A DNA stretch of 64,000 nt from Vombatus ursinus (Eukaryota; Chordata; Mammalia; Diprotodontia; Vombatidae): positions 7,475,632-7,539,631 of the forward strand of contig NW_020949602.1 of NCBI RefSeq assembly GCF_900497805.2, read 5' to 3'. Both the position numbers and the translations under genes were made by a program. Each line of letters starts with the position of its first letter. The stretch's first letter is position 1. Under the pieces are notes generated by a model. That model was given only the letters and a program-made list of their open reading frames with translations. It did no database searches and had not been told where the DNA came from. This document shows, piece by piece, positions 55,238-64,000 of this stretch.

Positions 55238-55275
<38 letters not shown>

Positions 55276-55665
55276 TATGGAAGTATTTATATGGGGCATT
55301 AAGCACTGCAAAGCGTATTAAATACATTATCTCTCTTGATTTTCACAACAACCCTGTCTGGGTACTATTTTTATCCCCCATCTTACAGATGGGAAACTAA
55401 GACAGGCAGGGGTTAAGTGACTTTCTCCCAAGATAATGTGACTAATAAGTATCTGAGGCAAAATTTGAATGTGGGTCTTCCTAACTCCAAGGCCAGCACT
55501 TTATCCACTACACAATCTATTTCCCTAGCTGAATCTCTCCATAACACTCACCTCACTCTTTCTTGTGTTAAAATAATCTATCTCTCCCAGCCTTATCTAT
55601 TAGATTATAAATTGTTTGAGGTCCAAATCAGTGCCCAATCTATCTTTGTAACACATATGGCATAG
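54860..55665 (+). mobile_element. L2 LINE copies, second one split by SINE-W
   Basis: 54860-55060: gatggaagcttcttgggaaa, gcttagcacagtgcctggca, ttcataaatgcttgtggg. 55085-55235: gacccagctctagtgtcatc, tgatgacctctttatccctc; continues after the SINE (55236-55530) with ctctcccagccttatctatt and attataaattgtttgaggtc. Confidence 0.72.
55236..55530 (-). mobile_element. SINE-W, antisense, with (ATC)n tail, inside L2
   Basis: Tail (atc)11 at 55239-55271, then gcaaagcgtattaaatacat, cacaacaaccctgtctgggt, cagatgggaaactaagacag, head tccactacacaatctatttc. Confidence 0.85.
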
Positions 55666-55936
55666 AGGCAGCAAGATGTCACAAGACAGAGCTCTGCAAC
55701 TGAAGTCAAGAAGACCTGAGTTCAAATTCACCCTCAGACACTCACTAGTTGTGTGACCCTGGGCAATTCACTTAACCTCTGTTTGCTTCAGTTTCCTCAT
55801 CTGTAAATTGGGGATACTAATAGCATTTACTTCCCAGGGTGGTTGTAAAAATCAAATGAGATAATATTTGGAAACCCCTTAGCACAGTGCCTAGCATACA
55901 ATAGGTACTATATAAATGTTAGCTATTATTAATTAT
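55666..55936 (+). mobile_element. SINE-W with MIR-like tail
   Basis: gaggcagcaagatgtcacaa, cactagttgtgtgaccctgg, tcatctgtaaattggggata, cagtgcctagcatacaatag, gtactatataaatgttagct. Its (ATT)n tail was the landing site of the next SINE. Confidence 0.9.
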
Positions 55937-56193
55937 GGGCAGCTAGGTGGTGAAGTGGATAGAATGCCAGGCCTGGAGTTAGGAAGACTCATCTTCATGA
56001 ATTCAAATCTGGCCCCAGAAACTGGCTATGTGACCCTGGACAAGTCACTTAACCCTGTTTGCCTCAGTTTCCTCATCTGTCAATTGAGCTGGAGATGGCA
56101 AACCACTCCAGTTTCTTTGCCAAGAAAACAACAACAAAAAAAAATGTCAGGAAGAGTTAGGCACAACTGAAAAATGACTGAACAACAACAACA
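55937..56193 (+). mobile_element. SINE-W with RTE-like tail, in the tail of the previous SINE
   Basis: gggcagctaggtggtgaagt, ggcctggagttaggaagact, ctggacaagtcacttaaccc, gcaaaccactccagtttctt, agagttaggcacaactgaaa, gactgaacaacaacaaca. Flanks attattaattat at 55925-55936 and 56194-56205 form a 12-bp target duplication. Confidence 0.93.
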
Positions 56194-56205
56194 ATTATTA
56201 ATTAT

Positions 56206-56385
56206 ATGTAGTGGAAGACAACACTGGCCTTGAAGGCAGAGGACCTAGGTTCAAATCTTGCCCTGGACATTTACTAGCTGTGTGAGCTTGGGCAATCACT
56301 GTCATTCTTGGGCTTTGGATTCCTCATTTGCGGTATGAGGGGGTGGGACTAGATGACCTTTGGGCCCCTTCCATCTTCTACAGGC
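56206..56385 (+). mobile_element. MIR-type SINE
   Basis: tagtggaagacaacactggc, ggttcaaatcttgccctgga, ggattcctcatttgcggtat, gacctttgggccccttccat. Confidence 0.8.
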
Positions 56386-57529
56386 ACTTCAGAAATGTTT
56401 GCTCAATGGTTCTTTTCATTGCAATACTTTGGGAAAGTCAGTTCAGCTCCTGTAATTGGAAACTGGAGAGAATCAAACCTTAGCTGTCCTTGGTCCTTGA
56501 AGTTTCTTGGATGTAACTTCATTACCTCACACGTAACTTCCAGGTGCTTATCTGGTTCCCCACTGAACACACCAATGCACTTAAGGACTGCCTGCCTCTT
56601 ATTACCATAGCCCCTGATTTCATCTCCTTTTAAATGCTGTTGAAATTAATTCTATCCATGCATCATAGCACAATCTGTGATCCTCTCAGTCATCACTGGG
56701 AAATCATAATGGTTTGTTAATTAAATGCCCTGAGATTAGATTCAACTTACCCATGTTCCACACCACCCTGAGCACCTTCGTTTCTGTCCTCGTGATTGAA
56801 AAATGGTCTCAAATGGGAGGGCTCTATCAGAAGTTACCATCAGTAGCTTGAAACTCAAAGCAACAGAATGAAATGAGAAAAAAAAATCTCACTGCAAGAA
56901 AAATCTGTGTATGAGTGGAGTCACAGGCAAATCATGTCTGTTAATGAACCAGGATGTTGGTTCTGGATCAGCTCATAGCCTTTCTTGACTGAGAAAGATA
57001 TAGGCACTCCTGACATCAGAGTTCTGTTTGGGCCATATTGTGTCCTGACAGACAATTTTCTTTGTATTCAGGTCCCGCCACAGAGTTGGGTAATGGACCA
57101 CCAAGGAACAGGTTTAGTAATAGAGAACTTTAATCCAGTCATTTGAATCTTGACATCTTCCATGCTAATGGCTGTGGCTGCAAGAGAGAAGAGGATAAAC
57201 TGAATGGCATCTGAGGAAACCCAGACAGGGAAAAAATCATCAACCGAGAAAATTCACATATTGACACCAGCATAGGGTAAAACTTCAAACTCTAAAATGC
57301 CCAGTGGTTAAATTTAGCAATTTCTTTGACAAACACATTTTATAAATGGTAAAGAAAAAGACCCTCAAATATGAAGGGACAGAAATTCCAATAACAAGAG
57401 AGAGGAAGGAGGGAGTTGGATATGAAATGCATTGCCAGAGTAAGCCAGGGATTTTCTTGATGGAAAGAAGAGATGGTGTTTCAGTTCCCTCAGAAATACA
57501 CTATTGTCATGCATAATCTCCCTAGCTAT
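56386..57529. other. Unassigned sequence, about 1.15 kb
   Basis: No repeat or gene recognised; the plus frame 56353-56610 has no recognisable domain. Confidence 0.45.
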
Positions 57530-57795
57530 TATTACTTAATCATGTCTATATTATAATAATCATTTATATATTACATATAATCATAACATATTTTACCATA
57601 TACAATCATGTATATATTATGTATGATTTTACATGTGTTTACATATAAATAATCACATAAAGCAAATAAGACTAAATACATACATATATAATAAAGCTAT
57701 ACATATACAATAAAGATAAATAAGACTAAATGTATATATATACATATGTGATAAAGATATATATTTCTATGATCTATATGTATATTAATATACTA
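57530..57795. repeat. AT-rich tract with imperfect ATATA/ATAAT repeats
   Basis: About 260 bases of TATATTA, CATATA and AATAAGACTAAAT units; the last phrase occurs twice (57668 and 57720). Confidence 0.75.
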
Positions 57796-57804
57796 TTCTG
57801 CCTG

Positions 57805-58035
57805 ATAGAATTCCCTATAAGCTCCCTGAGGGCAGGGACTGTTTGACTTCTGTGTTTGTATACCCAGCCCCTATGACAATGTTTGGCATATATTTAGTGC
57901 TAAATAAGTAGCAGTTGTTGACTGATTGATTGATTGAGGAAATACATAATTTCCAATTTTGTTTTTTGTATTCCTAGAACCTACTACAATGCCTTCCACA
58001 TTAAGAAGTGTTTGTTGAATTCTATTGGATAAGGT
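57805..58035 (+). mobile_element. Two L2 3' ends in tandem
   Basis: 57810-57940: ctataagctccctgagggca, gggactgtttgacttctgtg, gttgactgattgattgattg. 57960-58030: tgtattcctagaacctacta, agaagtgtttgttgaattct. Confidence 0.7.
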
Positions 58036-58244
58036 TCTGATCCACAGAATCCTGAAAGGGACAGTATGAAAGCTGAGCAGATCATATGAACAATTTGAAT
58101 CTGAATAGAATCTGGCTCCCTTGAATGGCTTTCCAATGTTTTTTTTTCCAAATAAAACAACATCAAGCAGCCAAGGAAACTTGTGATTACTACCTTACAC
58201 TCCCCCCAAAAAAATCTTCCATAGAATATAATGGAAAGATATTT
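58036..58244. other. Unassigned sequence ending in left target duplication
   Basis: No gene; 58232-58244 is the left flank of the HAL1 copy. Confidence 0.4.
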
Positions 58245-58796
58245 CTTTTTTTATTTTTTATTTTTAACATGTGTTTTTAAAACTTTGGGTTACAAATTTT
58301 CTCCCTTCCTCCCTCTCCACCCACCCTCATTGAAAAGGCAAGCATCTCAGTACAGGTTATAGATGTGTAGTCATACAAAACACTCATAGTAGTCCTGTTG
58401 TGAAAAACTAAGTATATTTCCTTTCATCCTATCCTACCCCCCCATTTATTCTATTCTCTCTTTTGACTCTGTCCCTCCTCAGAAGTGTTTGCTTTTGATT
58501 ATTCCCCTCCCCCAATCTGCCCTCCCCTCTATCAACCCCCTTATGTCTTGTCCCCTTCCCCCCTTATTTTCCTGTAGGGTAAGATAGATTTCCATACCCA
58601 ATTGAGTGTGTATGTTATTCCCTCCTTAAGCCAAATCCTATGAGAATAAAATTCACTCATTCCCTCTCACCTTCCCCCATTTCACCTCCACTGTAAAAGC
58701 CTTTTCTTGTCTGTTTCATGTGAAATAATTTACCCCATTCTACTTCTCCCTTTCTCCTTCTCCCAGTATAATCCTCTCTCACCCCTTAATTTTATT
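58245..58796 (-). mobile_element. HAL1-type element 3' end, antisense, with 13-bp TSD
   Basis: The reverse complement matches the non-coding part of the element at 53440-53920: antisense caattgagtgtgtatgttat, ttcctgtagggtaagataga, gtccctcctcagaagtgttt, tttgattattcccctccccc. Flanks tggaaagatattt (58232-58244) and tggaaaggtattt (58797-58809) are a 13-bp target duplication. It is 5'-truncated and has no ORF2 sequence before its A tail. Confidence 0.88.
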
Positions 58797-59010
58797 TGGA
58801 AAGGTATTTATTAAGCATTTAATGTGAGACTAGCGCTGTTATAAATGTTGTGGGTGCAACAGAAAATCAAGACAGTATTTTCTCTTTAAGAGTTTATATT
58901 CTAATTGGAAGAACAAAACATAGAGGAGAGTTCAGCTGTCGGATGGATAGAGGTCATGAGGATGTGTTGGCAGGGCAAAGCAGTATGAAGGACACAGAGG
59001 CAAGGCAGGT
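58797..59010 (+). repeat. Family O repeat, 5' part
   Basis: aggtatttattaagcattta, tctttaagagtttatattct, attggaagaacaaaac: family O lead. The HAL1 copy landed at its start. Confidence 0.55.
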
Positions 59011-59394
59011 GCTGAGGCCCAATGGTCCTTAGGGCCCAGTGGCAGGGTAGATGATAAGCCCTAGTGGACCTCCATCTTACTAGAAGGATTGTAATTAGGG
59101 ACTCCCCACTCATTGAATAGTAGGTGAGCAGTCATGTCCATCCCACAGCTAGAGCCCTGGAGAGACCCATGACATGACTATAGGGATGGGAGATACTGGT
59201 CCCCCTTGGCTTGGGGCCCTTTAGGAAAGGGGTATGTGTCTGGTAAGCTCTGGTTTTGCTCCATTGCTGCAATATTGAATCTATTCCTCTTGTGCCTTTT
59301 ACACTGCACTTTAAAAGCCCACTGTCTTTTTGCAGCCATTTGAGACAGTCCATAGACTGTGCAGGGTATCAGGCAATATACGGCAGAGAGTCAT
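59011..59394. other. Unassigned sequence
   Basis: No gene or repeat recognised. Confidence 0.35.
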
Positions 59395-59565
59395 CTTGAA
59401 GATACCCTTGACTCTACATCATCCAATGTTACAGAGGAAGAACTTACACCCAGGGACAGGAAGTTGACTTGCCCAGAGTCCCATAAATATTAAGTCTCAG
59501 AACCAATATTGGAATCCAGATTTTCCTTCCAAGTATTCTTTCTACTATACTATACTACGACCATG
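59395..59565 (-). mobile_element. MIR SINE, antisense
   Basis: caatgttacagaggaagaac, gttgacttgcccagagtccc, ggaatccagattttccttcc. Confidence 0.7.
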
Positions 59566-59679
59566 CAAATGCTAGACAAACCACACTTTGAATTATTTAG
59601 TCTTATTCTCATTTTATGTCTATACTGAGGTATTGAGGTAGGGAAATCATGGCACCTTCATTAGACAATCAATTCACAT

Positions 59680-60070
59680 TCATTTATTGAGTGTTTACTA
59701 TTTGTTGAGAACTAAACTAAGTATTAGGCAGGGGTCCTTAATGATTTTTGCATGTCATGGACCCCTTTGGCAATGTAATAAAGCCTGCAGACCTCATATT
59801 AGAAGAGCGTTAGATAGATAGATAGATAGATAGATAGATGATAGATAGATAGATATTTGAGGAAAAATGACAAATTTCAGTCAGAGATTAGTTAAAATTT
59901 TTTAAAAATCCATCTCAGTTTACAGATACCTGAAATCTACCCAGCAGCCTCAGATTAAGAACCTCTACACTAAGGAAACCAAGAAAAAGCAGAAACAGTA
60001 CTTTCAAGGGCCTGACATTCTAATGGTAGGGATAAAATCTATATGAATAGAGGCATGCAAGATACATAAC
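59680..60070 (+). repeat. Family O repeat, split by a hAT MITE
   Basis: Left cattcatttattgagtgttt and agaactaaactaagtattag; right (from 59968) caagaaaaagcagaaacagt, gggcctgacattctaatggt. Continuous family O order across the MITE. Confidence 0.6.
59729..59967. mobile_element. hAT-type MITE with internal (GATA)n
   Basis: Left end caggggtccttaatg, right end gattaagaacctcta; interior catggacccctttggcaatg. Same family as the MITE at 3856. A GATA run of about 45 bases (59812-59855) has expanded inside. Flanking 8-mers match poorly. Confidence 0.7.
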
Positions 60071-60112
60071 AAATAGGTGGATGTGCCAGAATTGAAAGTA
60101 AATCTTTTAAAT

Positions 60113-60262
60113 ACTAAATATTTATTTCTAAAAGTGAATTAACTCTAACCAGTAATAGATAGCAATTGGTCATCAATGGAAAACACACCAGTGGGGGACC
60201 ATGAATAATGTCATCAAAAAGATACCCCCAATATATTTAGTGTTACTACCTACAACTCTAAG
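60113..60262 (+). repeat. Unidentified repeat, copy 1
   Basis: tttatttctaaaagtgaatt, gcaattggtcatcaatggaa, acacaccagtgggggaccat, gtcatcaaaaagataccccc. It aligns over about 150 bases with 63859-64000, in the same direction. I cannot name the family. Confidence 0.65.
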
Positions 60263-60664
60263 CAGAGAAGAGACAGCCACCCTCTGAGATCCAGATTGTT
60301 AATCTGAAAGGGTCTGGGAGAGTGGCACCAGTCTCTTTACTCAAAAAGTGTTAGTTTAGACCAAAAAAACCCAGGAAATTTAGTCCTAGATGTGCCAAAT
60401 TTAAGGCAGTGATTGGCCATCTATGTAGCAAGTCCTTGGAGAGAGAGAATTAGGGTTTAGCAGAAAAATTAGGACTAGAGAGGTACATTTAGCTATCATC
60501 CAAGAAAAGGCAATGGCCAAAGCCATGGGAGTACCTTAAATCTCTAAGGCTGAGTGGAAAGAGAGAAAAGGACTGAAGTCTGGAGACTAAATATTGAGAT
60601 ACTTTCTCCTTAAGGGAGCAGAAAGAATAATGAAAGAAGCTAATGGTGAAGAACAGAAAATATA
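60263..60664. other. Unassigned sequence, may continue the unidentified repeat
   Basis: No gene. The stretch directly after copy 1 may belong to the same repeat, but the window ends before copy 2 could be compared. Confidence 0.35.
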
Positions 60665-60870
60665 GGGGTATAGAGTATCATAGGAACTGAGATCTTCAAG
60701 GGACTTTGGAAGACTCTGAGTCCAGCACCACTACCTATTTTACAAATAGAGAAACTGAGGCACTGAGATGTTAAATGACTTGTTCAAGGTCAAACAATAA
60801 TATCCAAATCAGGATGTGGATCCTGTTTCTCCAAACTTTAAATCCAATATTCTATCTCCTGGGCTGGTGC
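60665..60870 (-). mobile_element. MIR SINE, antisense
   Basis: tatcataggaactgagatct, tttacaaatagagaaactga, gacttgttcaaggtcaaaca. Confidence 0.75.
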
Positions 60871-61854
60871 AGTGTTAGTCAGTGAACATTTATGAGGATA
60901 CAAGTATCACAGAAACAAGGGGGATCAAGATTACAAGAGAATAGTCAACAGTGCCAAATACAATAGAGGGGTCAAGGAAAGTAAAGACTTGGAAGATGCT
61001 ACTGGACATGGTGTTTGGGAAGTCCCTGGTACCCTTAAATAGACTTATTTCATTCCTATGTTCTAGGATGTCATTTGCTCCACCAATATCTTCATTTTTA
61101 TGCTCTAGAGAATGTCACTTTTCTCTGTCTTTTAGTTCCTGTTGGGCTCAGAACAAATGAGATTATTCTAAGTACGGTATTACTGACACCTGAAACACTT
61201 TGTCCCTTGTCCTTAATTTTGGGGATGGATTAGCATCAGGATATGGGAGATTAGATGAACTTAACTGGAGCTATCAAAAGTCCCATTTCTGGGGGTGGGG
61301 AAAATAAGTCAATCTTTTCCAAGTGCATTTCCATTGGGTTAACCCAGCAGGGTAAATGGGGTTGCTAGAACAAAGCCGTTTGTCTTCTCTAGCTAAAGAA
61401 AAATGGTGCCGAAGAACGTATTTAACAATCAATCAGAATGAAAATTTATTACAGCATCTGAAGCATGCTTTAAAAATATTGTTATTCTTTCCTCAGAAAG
61501 CTTCATGTGTGCTTTTAATTCTTCAGTGTGCAATATTACTCTCTGAAAGTTTATGATATTAATTACCTCTATAATATCTTTTGACAAAGCAAGATTTCAC
61601 ATAAAATAGACGTTTATCATGATGAGGTTTCAAGAAATCAAAACTACTACCATTCCCCTTCACTGATAATGGAAGGAATCTGCATAAAAATGGTACTAAG
61701 CCACTTATTTTTATAGCTTCAAATTTTAAGAGGCTACTGACCACCCTTTAGCTACAAAAAACCTGCAGGGGCAGTGAGTGTCCACCCATAACTTCCCTGG
61801 AAAATCTGGGCAAGTTTTGACTTGCTTTCATCATTGAGGGTCAACTTATATTGG
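60871..61854. other. Repeat-poor block, about 1 kb
   Basis: No interspersed repeat or gene recognised. AT-rich, with several TAATTA/ATTAAT motifs at 61400-61600. Possible place for a conserved non-coding element. Confidence 0.45.
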
Positions 61855-61934
61855 AAAATCACAGATTTTAGTTGGAAGGAAACTTAAAGACCATCTAGTT
61901 TGTCCCATTCCTTGAAAAAGGATGTCCTCCACTA

Positions 61935-62348
61935 ATGCACCATTGGTGTAATTGTGAACTGATCCAACAATTCAGGAGAGCAATTTGGAACTATATCCAA
62001 AGGGCTATAAAATTGTGCATATCCTTTGATCCAGCAATACCACTACTAAGTCTGTATCCCAAAGAGATAAAAGGAAAAAGAAAAAGGCCTATATATACAA
62101 AAATACTTATAGCAGCTCTTTTTGCGGTGGCTAAGAATTAGAAATTGAGGGGATGTCCAACAATTGGGGAATGGCTGAACAAGTTGTGGTATAGGATTGC
62201 AATAGAATATTTTTGTGCTATAAGAAATGACAAGCAGGATACTTTCAGAAAAACCTGGAAAGACTTACATGAATTGACACAAACTGAAGTAAGCAGAACC
62301 AGAACATTGTACATAGCAACAACAATATTGTATGATGAAGAATTGTGA
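61935..62348 (+). pseudogene. L1 ORF2 C-terminal piece
   Basis: ORF2p is the endonuclease/reverse transcriptase of L1; this is only its last about 135 residues. 61935-62141 includes CISFDPAIPLLSLYPKEIKG and ILIAALFAVAKN; a TAG then stands where Trp (as in the usual AKNW) is expected; the same frame continues RGCPTIGEWLNKLW, IEYFCAIRNDK and TWKDLHELTQTEVSRTRT to 62348. One stop in the piece agrees with recent insertion. Confidence 0.9.
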
Positions 62349-62469
62349 ATGACTTAACTATTCTTAGCAATACAATGATCCAAGACAATCCTGAAGGACT
62401 CATGATGAAAAATGCTATGCTCCTCCAGAGAAAGAACTGATGTTGTCTGAATACAGACTGAAGCATTCT

Positions 62470-62585
62470 ATTTTTTCTTTATTTTTTCTTTTTTCCTTCC
62501 TTCCTTTCTTTTTTCCTTCCTTCCTTCCTTTCTTCCTATCTTCCTTCCTTTTCTTTCTTTCTTTCTTTTCCTTTCATCTTCTTGC
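62470..62585. repeat. (TTCC/TTTC)n microsatellite in L1 3' UTR
   Basis: Pyrimidine tract of TTCC and TTTC units, giving the Phe/Ser-rich frame at 62440-62766. Confidence 0.9.
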
Positions 62586-63065
62586 ACAAAATGAGAATGT
62601 TTTACATGATTGCACAGGTATAATCTATATCAGATTGCTTACTGCCCTGGGGAGGGAAAAGAGGAGGGGAAGGATAGTATCTGGAACTCAAACCTTTTTT
62701 TTTTTAATACAGCAAATGTTAAAAAATGTTTTTATATGTAAATGGGGGGAAATAAAATATTATTAAAGAAAAGAAAAAGAATGTCCTCTCTGACAAAGGG
62801 ACTTCAACACTCCCAAGTACAACCCAAATCAGATTAAAATGGAATTGGAAAACATTTAACAAAATAAATAAAAATGCAATAGAACATAATTCTAATACAT
62901 GTTTTTTGAACTCAATATGAGACCTTCAGGGGTACTTATGTATGGTTTCAGTTTGAAATTACTGCTCTCCACCATGCCAGACAGGTGCTCAGTCCGTTCC
63001 ATCTTGAGGCAACCCTTTCCACTTTTGGCAGTTCTAATTGTTAGGAGGCTTTTCTTCATGTAAGG

Positions 63066-63858
63066 GTGGAGATGACTGAATCAATCATGCAATTTCCCCT
63101 ACACACACTCATTTCAAGTAATTAACACAATTCTGCACTTTGATGTCTTTATCAGTGAGAACACCTCTGTTGAATCAATCAATCAATAAGAACCATTATA
63201 TTTGGTGCAGAAAAAATTCTTAATGAATTTGAAAGATGTGAAAACCATTATTTGCAATGAAATGACTTTACACAGAAAGTGTATTGGAATTGGTCGGTTG
63301 AGGAGACTCAGTCATGCTCTGAGGGGTTTGGATAAAAGGCTAAACAAGTTCAGAGCCCAGCATTCAAGGCACAAGCCAACCTAGAGGAGAGAGAAGCCTC
63401 AGCCAAGCCCTGAGAGGAAACCACGTAGGGGAGTGCAGATGCTTGGATGGAGGAATAAAGAAATATCTCCTCTACTTCCCTTGACCAGAGTGAACTTTGT
63501 GAAGTTCAAAAGGTAGATGATTTTAGACTTCCTACTGGGCATCCTGGCAATATTCCTAAAACAGTAGCAGCTCACAGAACGTGAGGACATATTGCAAAAG
63601 GTAGCTTTAGATCTCTATAAGCAGCCCAGCAGAAAGCACACTACAGCATACCTAGTGGAACTTCATGAGTGGTCCACAAAGGAGGCAGAACACTTCCATC
63701 TAACCAGCACTTGTGAGTTACCCCTTTGCCGTGTGTGCTCACTTGCACCAGCCTCTGTATCCTCTTCTGAAACAATGTGTCCCTAACTTTTTTGGGAAGG
63801 GAGGAGGGCAGGGGATATTTTGTACTAACTATTCTTATGATACAAGCGTATTAAATAA
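63066..63858. other. Unassigned sequence, about 0.8 kb
   Basis: No gene family recognised. Frames at 63202-63384 and 63592-63786 have no recognisable domain. It may be part of the repeat that ends in copy 2 of the unidentified pair. Confidence 0.4.
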
Positions 63859-64000
63859 TTGTTTCTAAAAAAGAATTAACTTTGGCTATTTGGTATCAAC
63901 TGATAACCAATTGGGGAACATTCCAGTGGGGATTCATGAGTAATAGCATCAGAAAGACACTCCACACACCTTCAAGGTTTTCCCTAGAATTCTGAGGGAA
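63859..64000 (+). repeat. Unidentified repeat, copy 2, runs off the window
   Basis: ttgtttctaaaaaagaatta, ataaccaattggggaacatt, ccagtggggattcatgagta, tagcatcagaaagacactcc. Aligns in order with 60113-60262. Confidence 0.65.

Larger units (their letters stand above)
61930..62773 (+). mobile_element. 5'-truncated L1 with 15-bp target duplication
   Basis: ORF2 C-terminus, 3' UTR with a TTCC-rich microsatellite (62480-62585) and an A-rich end (aataaaatattattaaagaa). Flanks aaaaaggatgtcctc (61915-61929) and aaaaagaatgtcctc (62774-62788) are a 15-bp target duplication with one difference. Relatively young. Confidence 0.93.
61855..63065 (-). mobile_element. CR1/L3 fragment, antisense, split by L1
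   Basis: Left 61855-61929: gaaaatcacagattttagtt, ggaaggaaacttaaagacca, tctagtttgtcccatt. Right, after the L1 at 62774: a worn stretch and then caaccctttccacttttggc, agttctaattgttaggaggc. Antisense CR1 3' order; the middle is poorly preserved. Confidence 0.5.

Noticed and set aside
55666-56193. tRNA genes suggested by A- and B-box-like motifs in many places
   Set aside because: The motifs sit in SINE heads; no cloverleaf with an anticodon stem is formed and MIR- or RTE-type tails follow.
58901-59353. Two minus-strand frames of 70 and 73 codons
   Set aside because: No recognisable domain, and partly over a family O copy.
63202-63786. Two short plus-strand frames in the right-end unassigned block
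   Set aside because: Different frames, no recognisable domains, no splice or promoter context.
60113-64000. The direct repeat pair as long terminal repeats of an old retrovirus-like element
   Set aside because: The copies are short and worn, I see no characteristic terminal motifs, primer site or retroviral coding trace between them, and the right copy runs off the window. Kept only as an unidentified repeat pair.

Overview
This is a 64-kb window of AT-rich, CpG-poor nuclear DNA from a mammal, almost certainly a marsupial. The pointers are: L1 copies whose 5' end reads ggggcagagccaagatgg; abundant tRNA-type SINEs whose head reads gggcagctaggtgg, here called SINE-W, some with an RTE/BovB-like tail ending in gactgaacaacaaca; ORF1-only L1 derivatives of HAL1 type; many CR1/L3, L2 and MIR remnants; and hAT-type MITEs. 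I could not fix the species from sequence alone. Names given to repeats are from memory of family features, not from a database search.

I see no intact host gene, no CpG island, no functional tRNA or other RNA gene, no CRISPR array and no recognisable retrovirus. All longer open frames are either L1 reading frames, translations of microsatellites, or chance frames. The best host-gene candidate is one sushi (CCP)-like exon remnant at 18347-18559, behind a good splice acceptor. The window therefore looks like a gene desert or the inside of a very large intron.

Layout. 1-6 kb: an L1 5' end running off the left edge, one SINE-W, a TC38 microsatellite, L2, and two hAT MITEs each sitting inside an older MIR. 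6.9-10.1 kb: an antisense L1 with ORF1 but most of ORF2 missing, inserted into an ancient repeat (label 'family O'). 10.9-18.3 kb: CR1, SINE and family O copies, several nested. 18.3-25 kb: the sushi-like segment, a repeat-poor block (19.95-21.16 kb) and CR1 endonuclease and 3'-end remnants. 25-30 kb: old L1 and CR1 reverse-transcriptase remnants. 31 kb: a decayed 33-bp minisatellite. 32-44 kb: dense MIR/L2/SINE-W, an antisense L1 3' end, a 10-N assembly gap at 38514-38523, a young SINE-W with a perfect 19-bp target duplication, and an unassigned repeat at 41.4-42.0 kb. 44.5-51.2 kb: CR1 copies on both strands and a perfect 54-bp inverted repeat 1.2 kb apart. 51.3-54.2 kb: a full-length HAL1-type element. 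54.4-56.4 kb: a train of SINEs and L2. 57.5-64 kb: a second HAL1 copy, a hAT MITE, a 5'-truncated L1 inside CR1, a repeat-poor block, and two copies of an unidentified repeat at 60.1 and 63.9 kb.

The parts do not act together as a pathway. What they record is layered insertion: L2, MIR, CR1 and family O first, hAT MITEs and SINEs into them, then L1/HAL1 and the youngest SINE-W. The most unusual structures are the 54-bp inverted repeat with its adjoining perfect hairpin, the TSD-flanked L1 derivative with no ORF2, the sushi-like exon, and the unidentified repeat pair at the right end.
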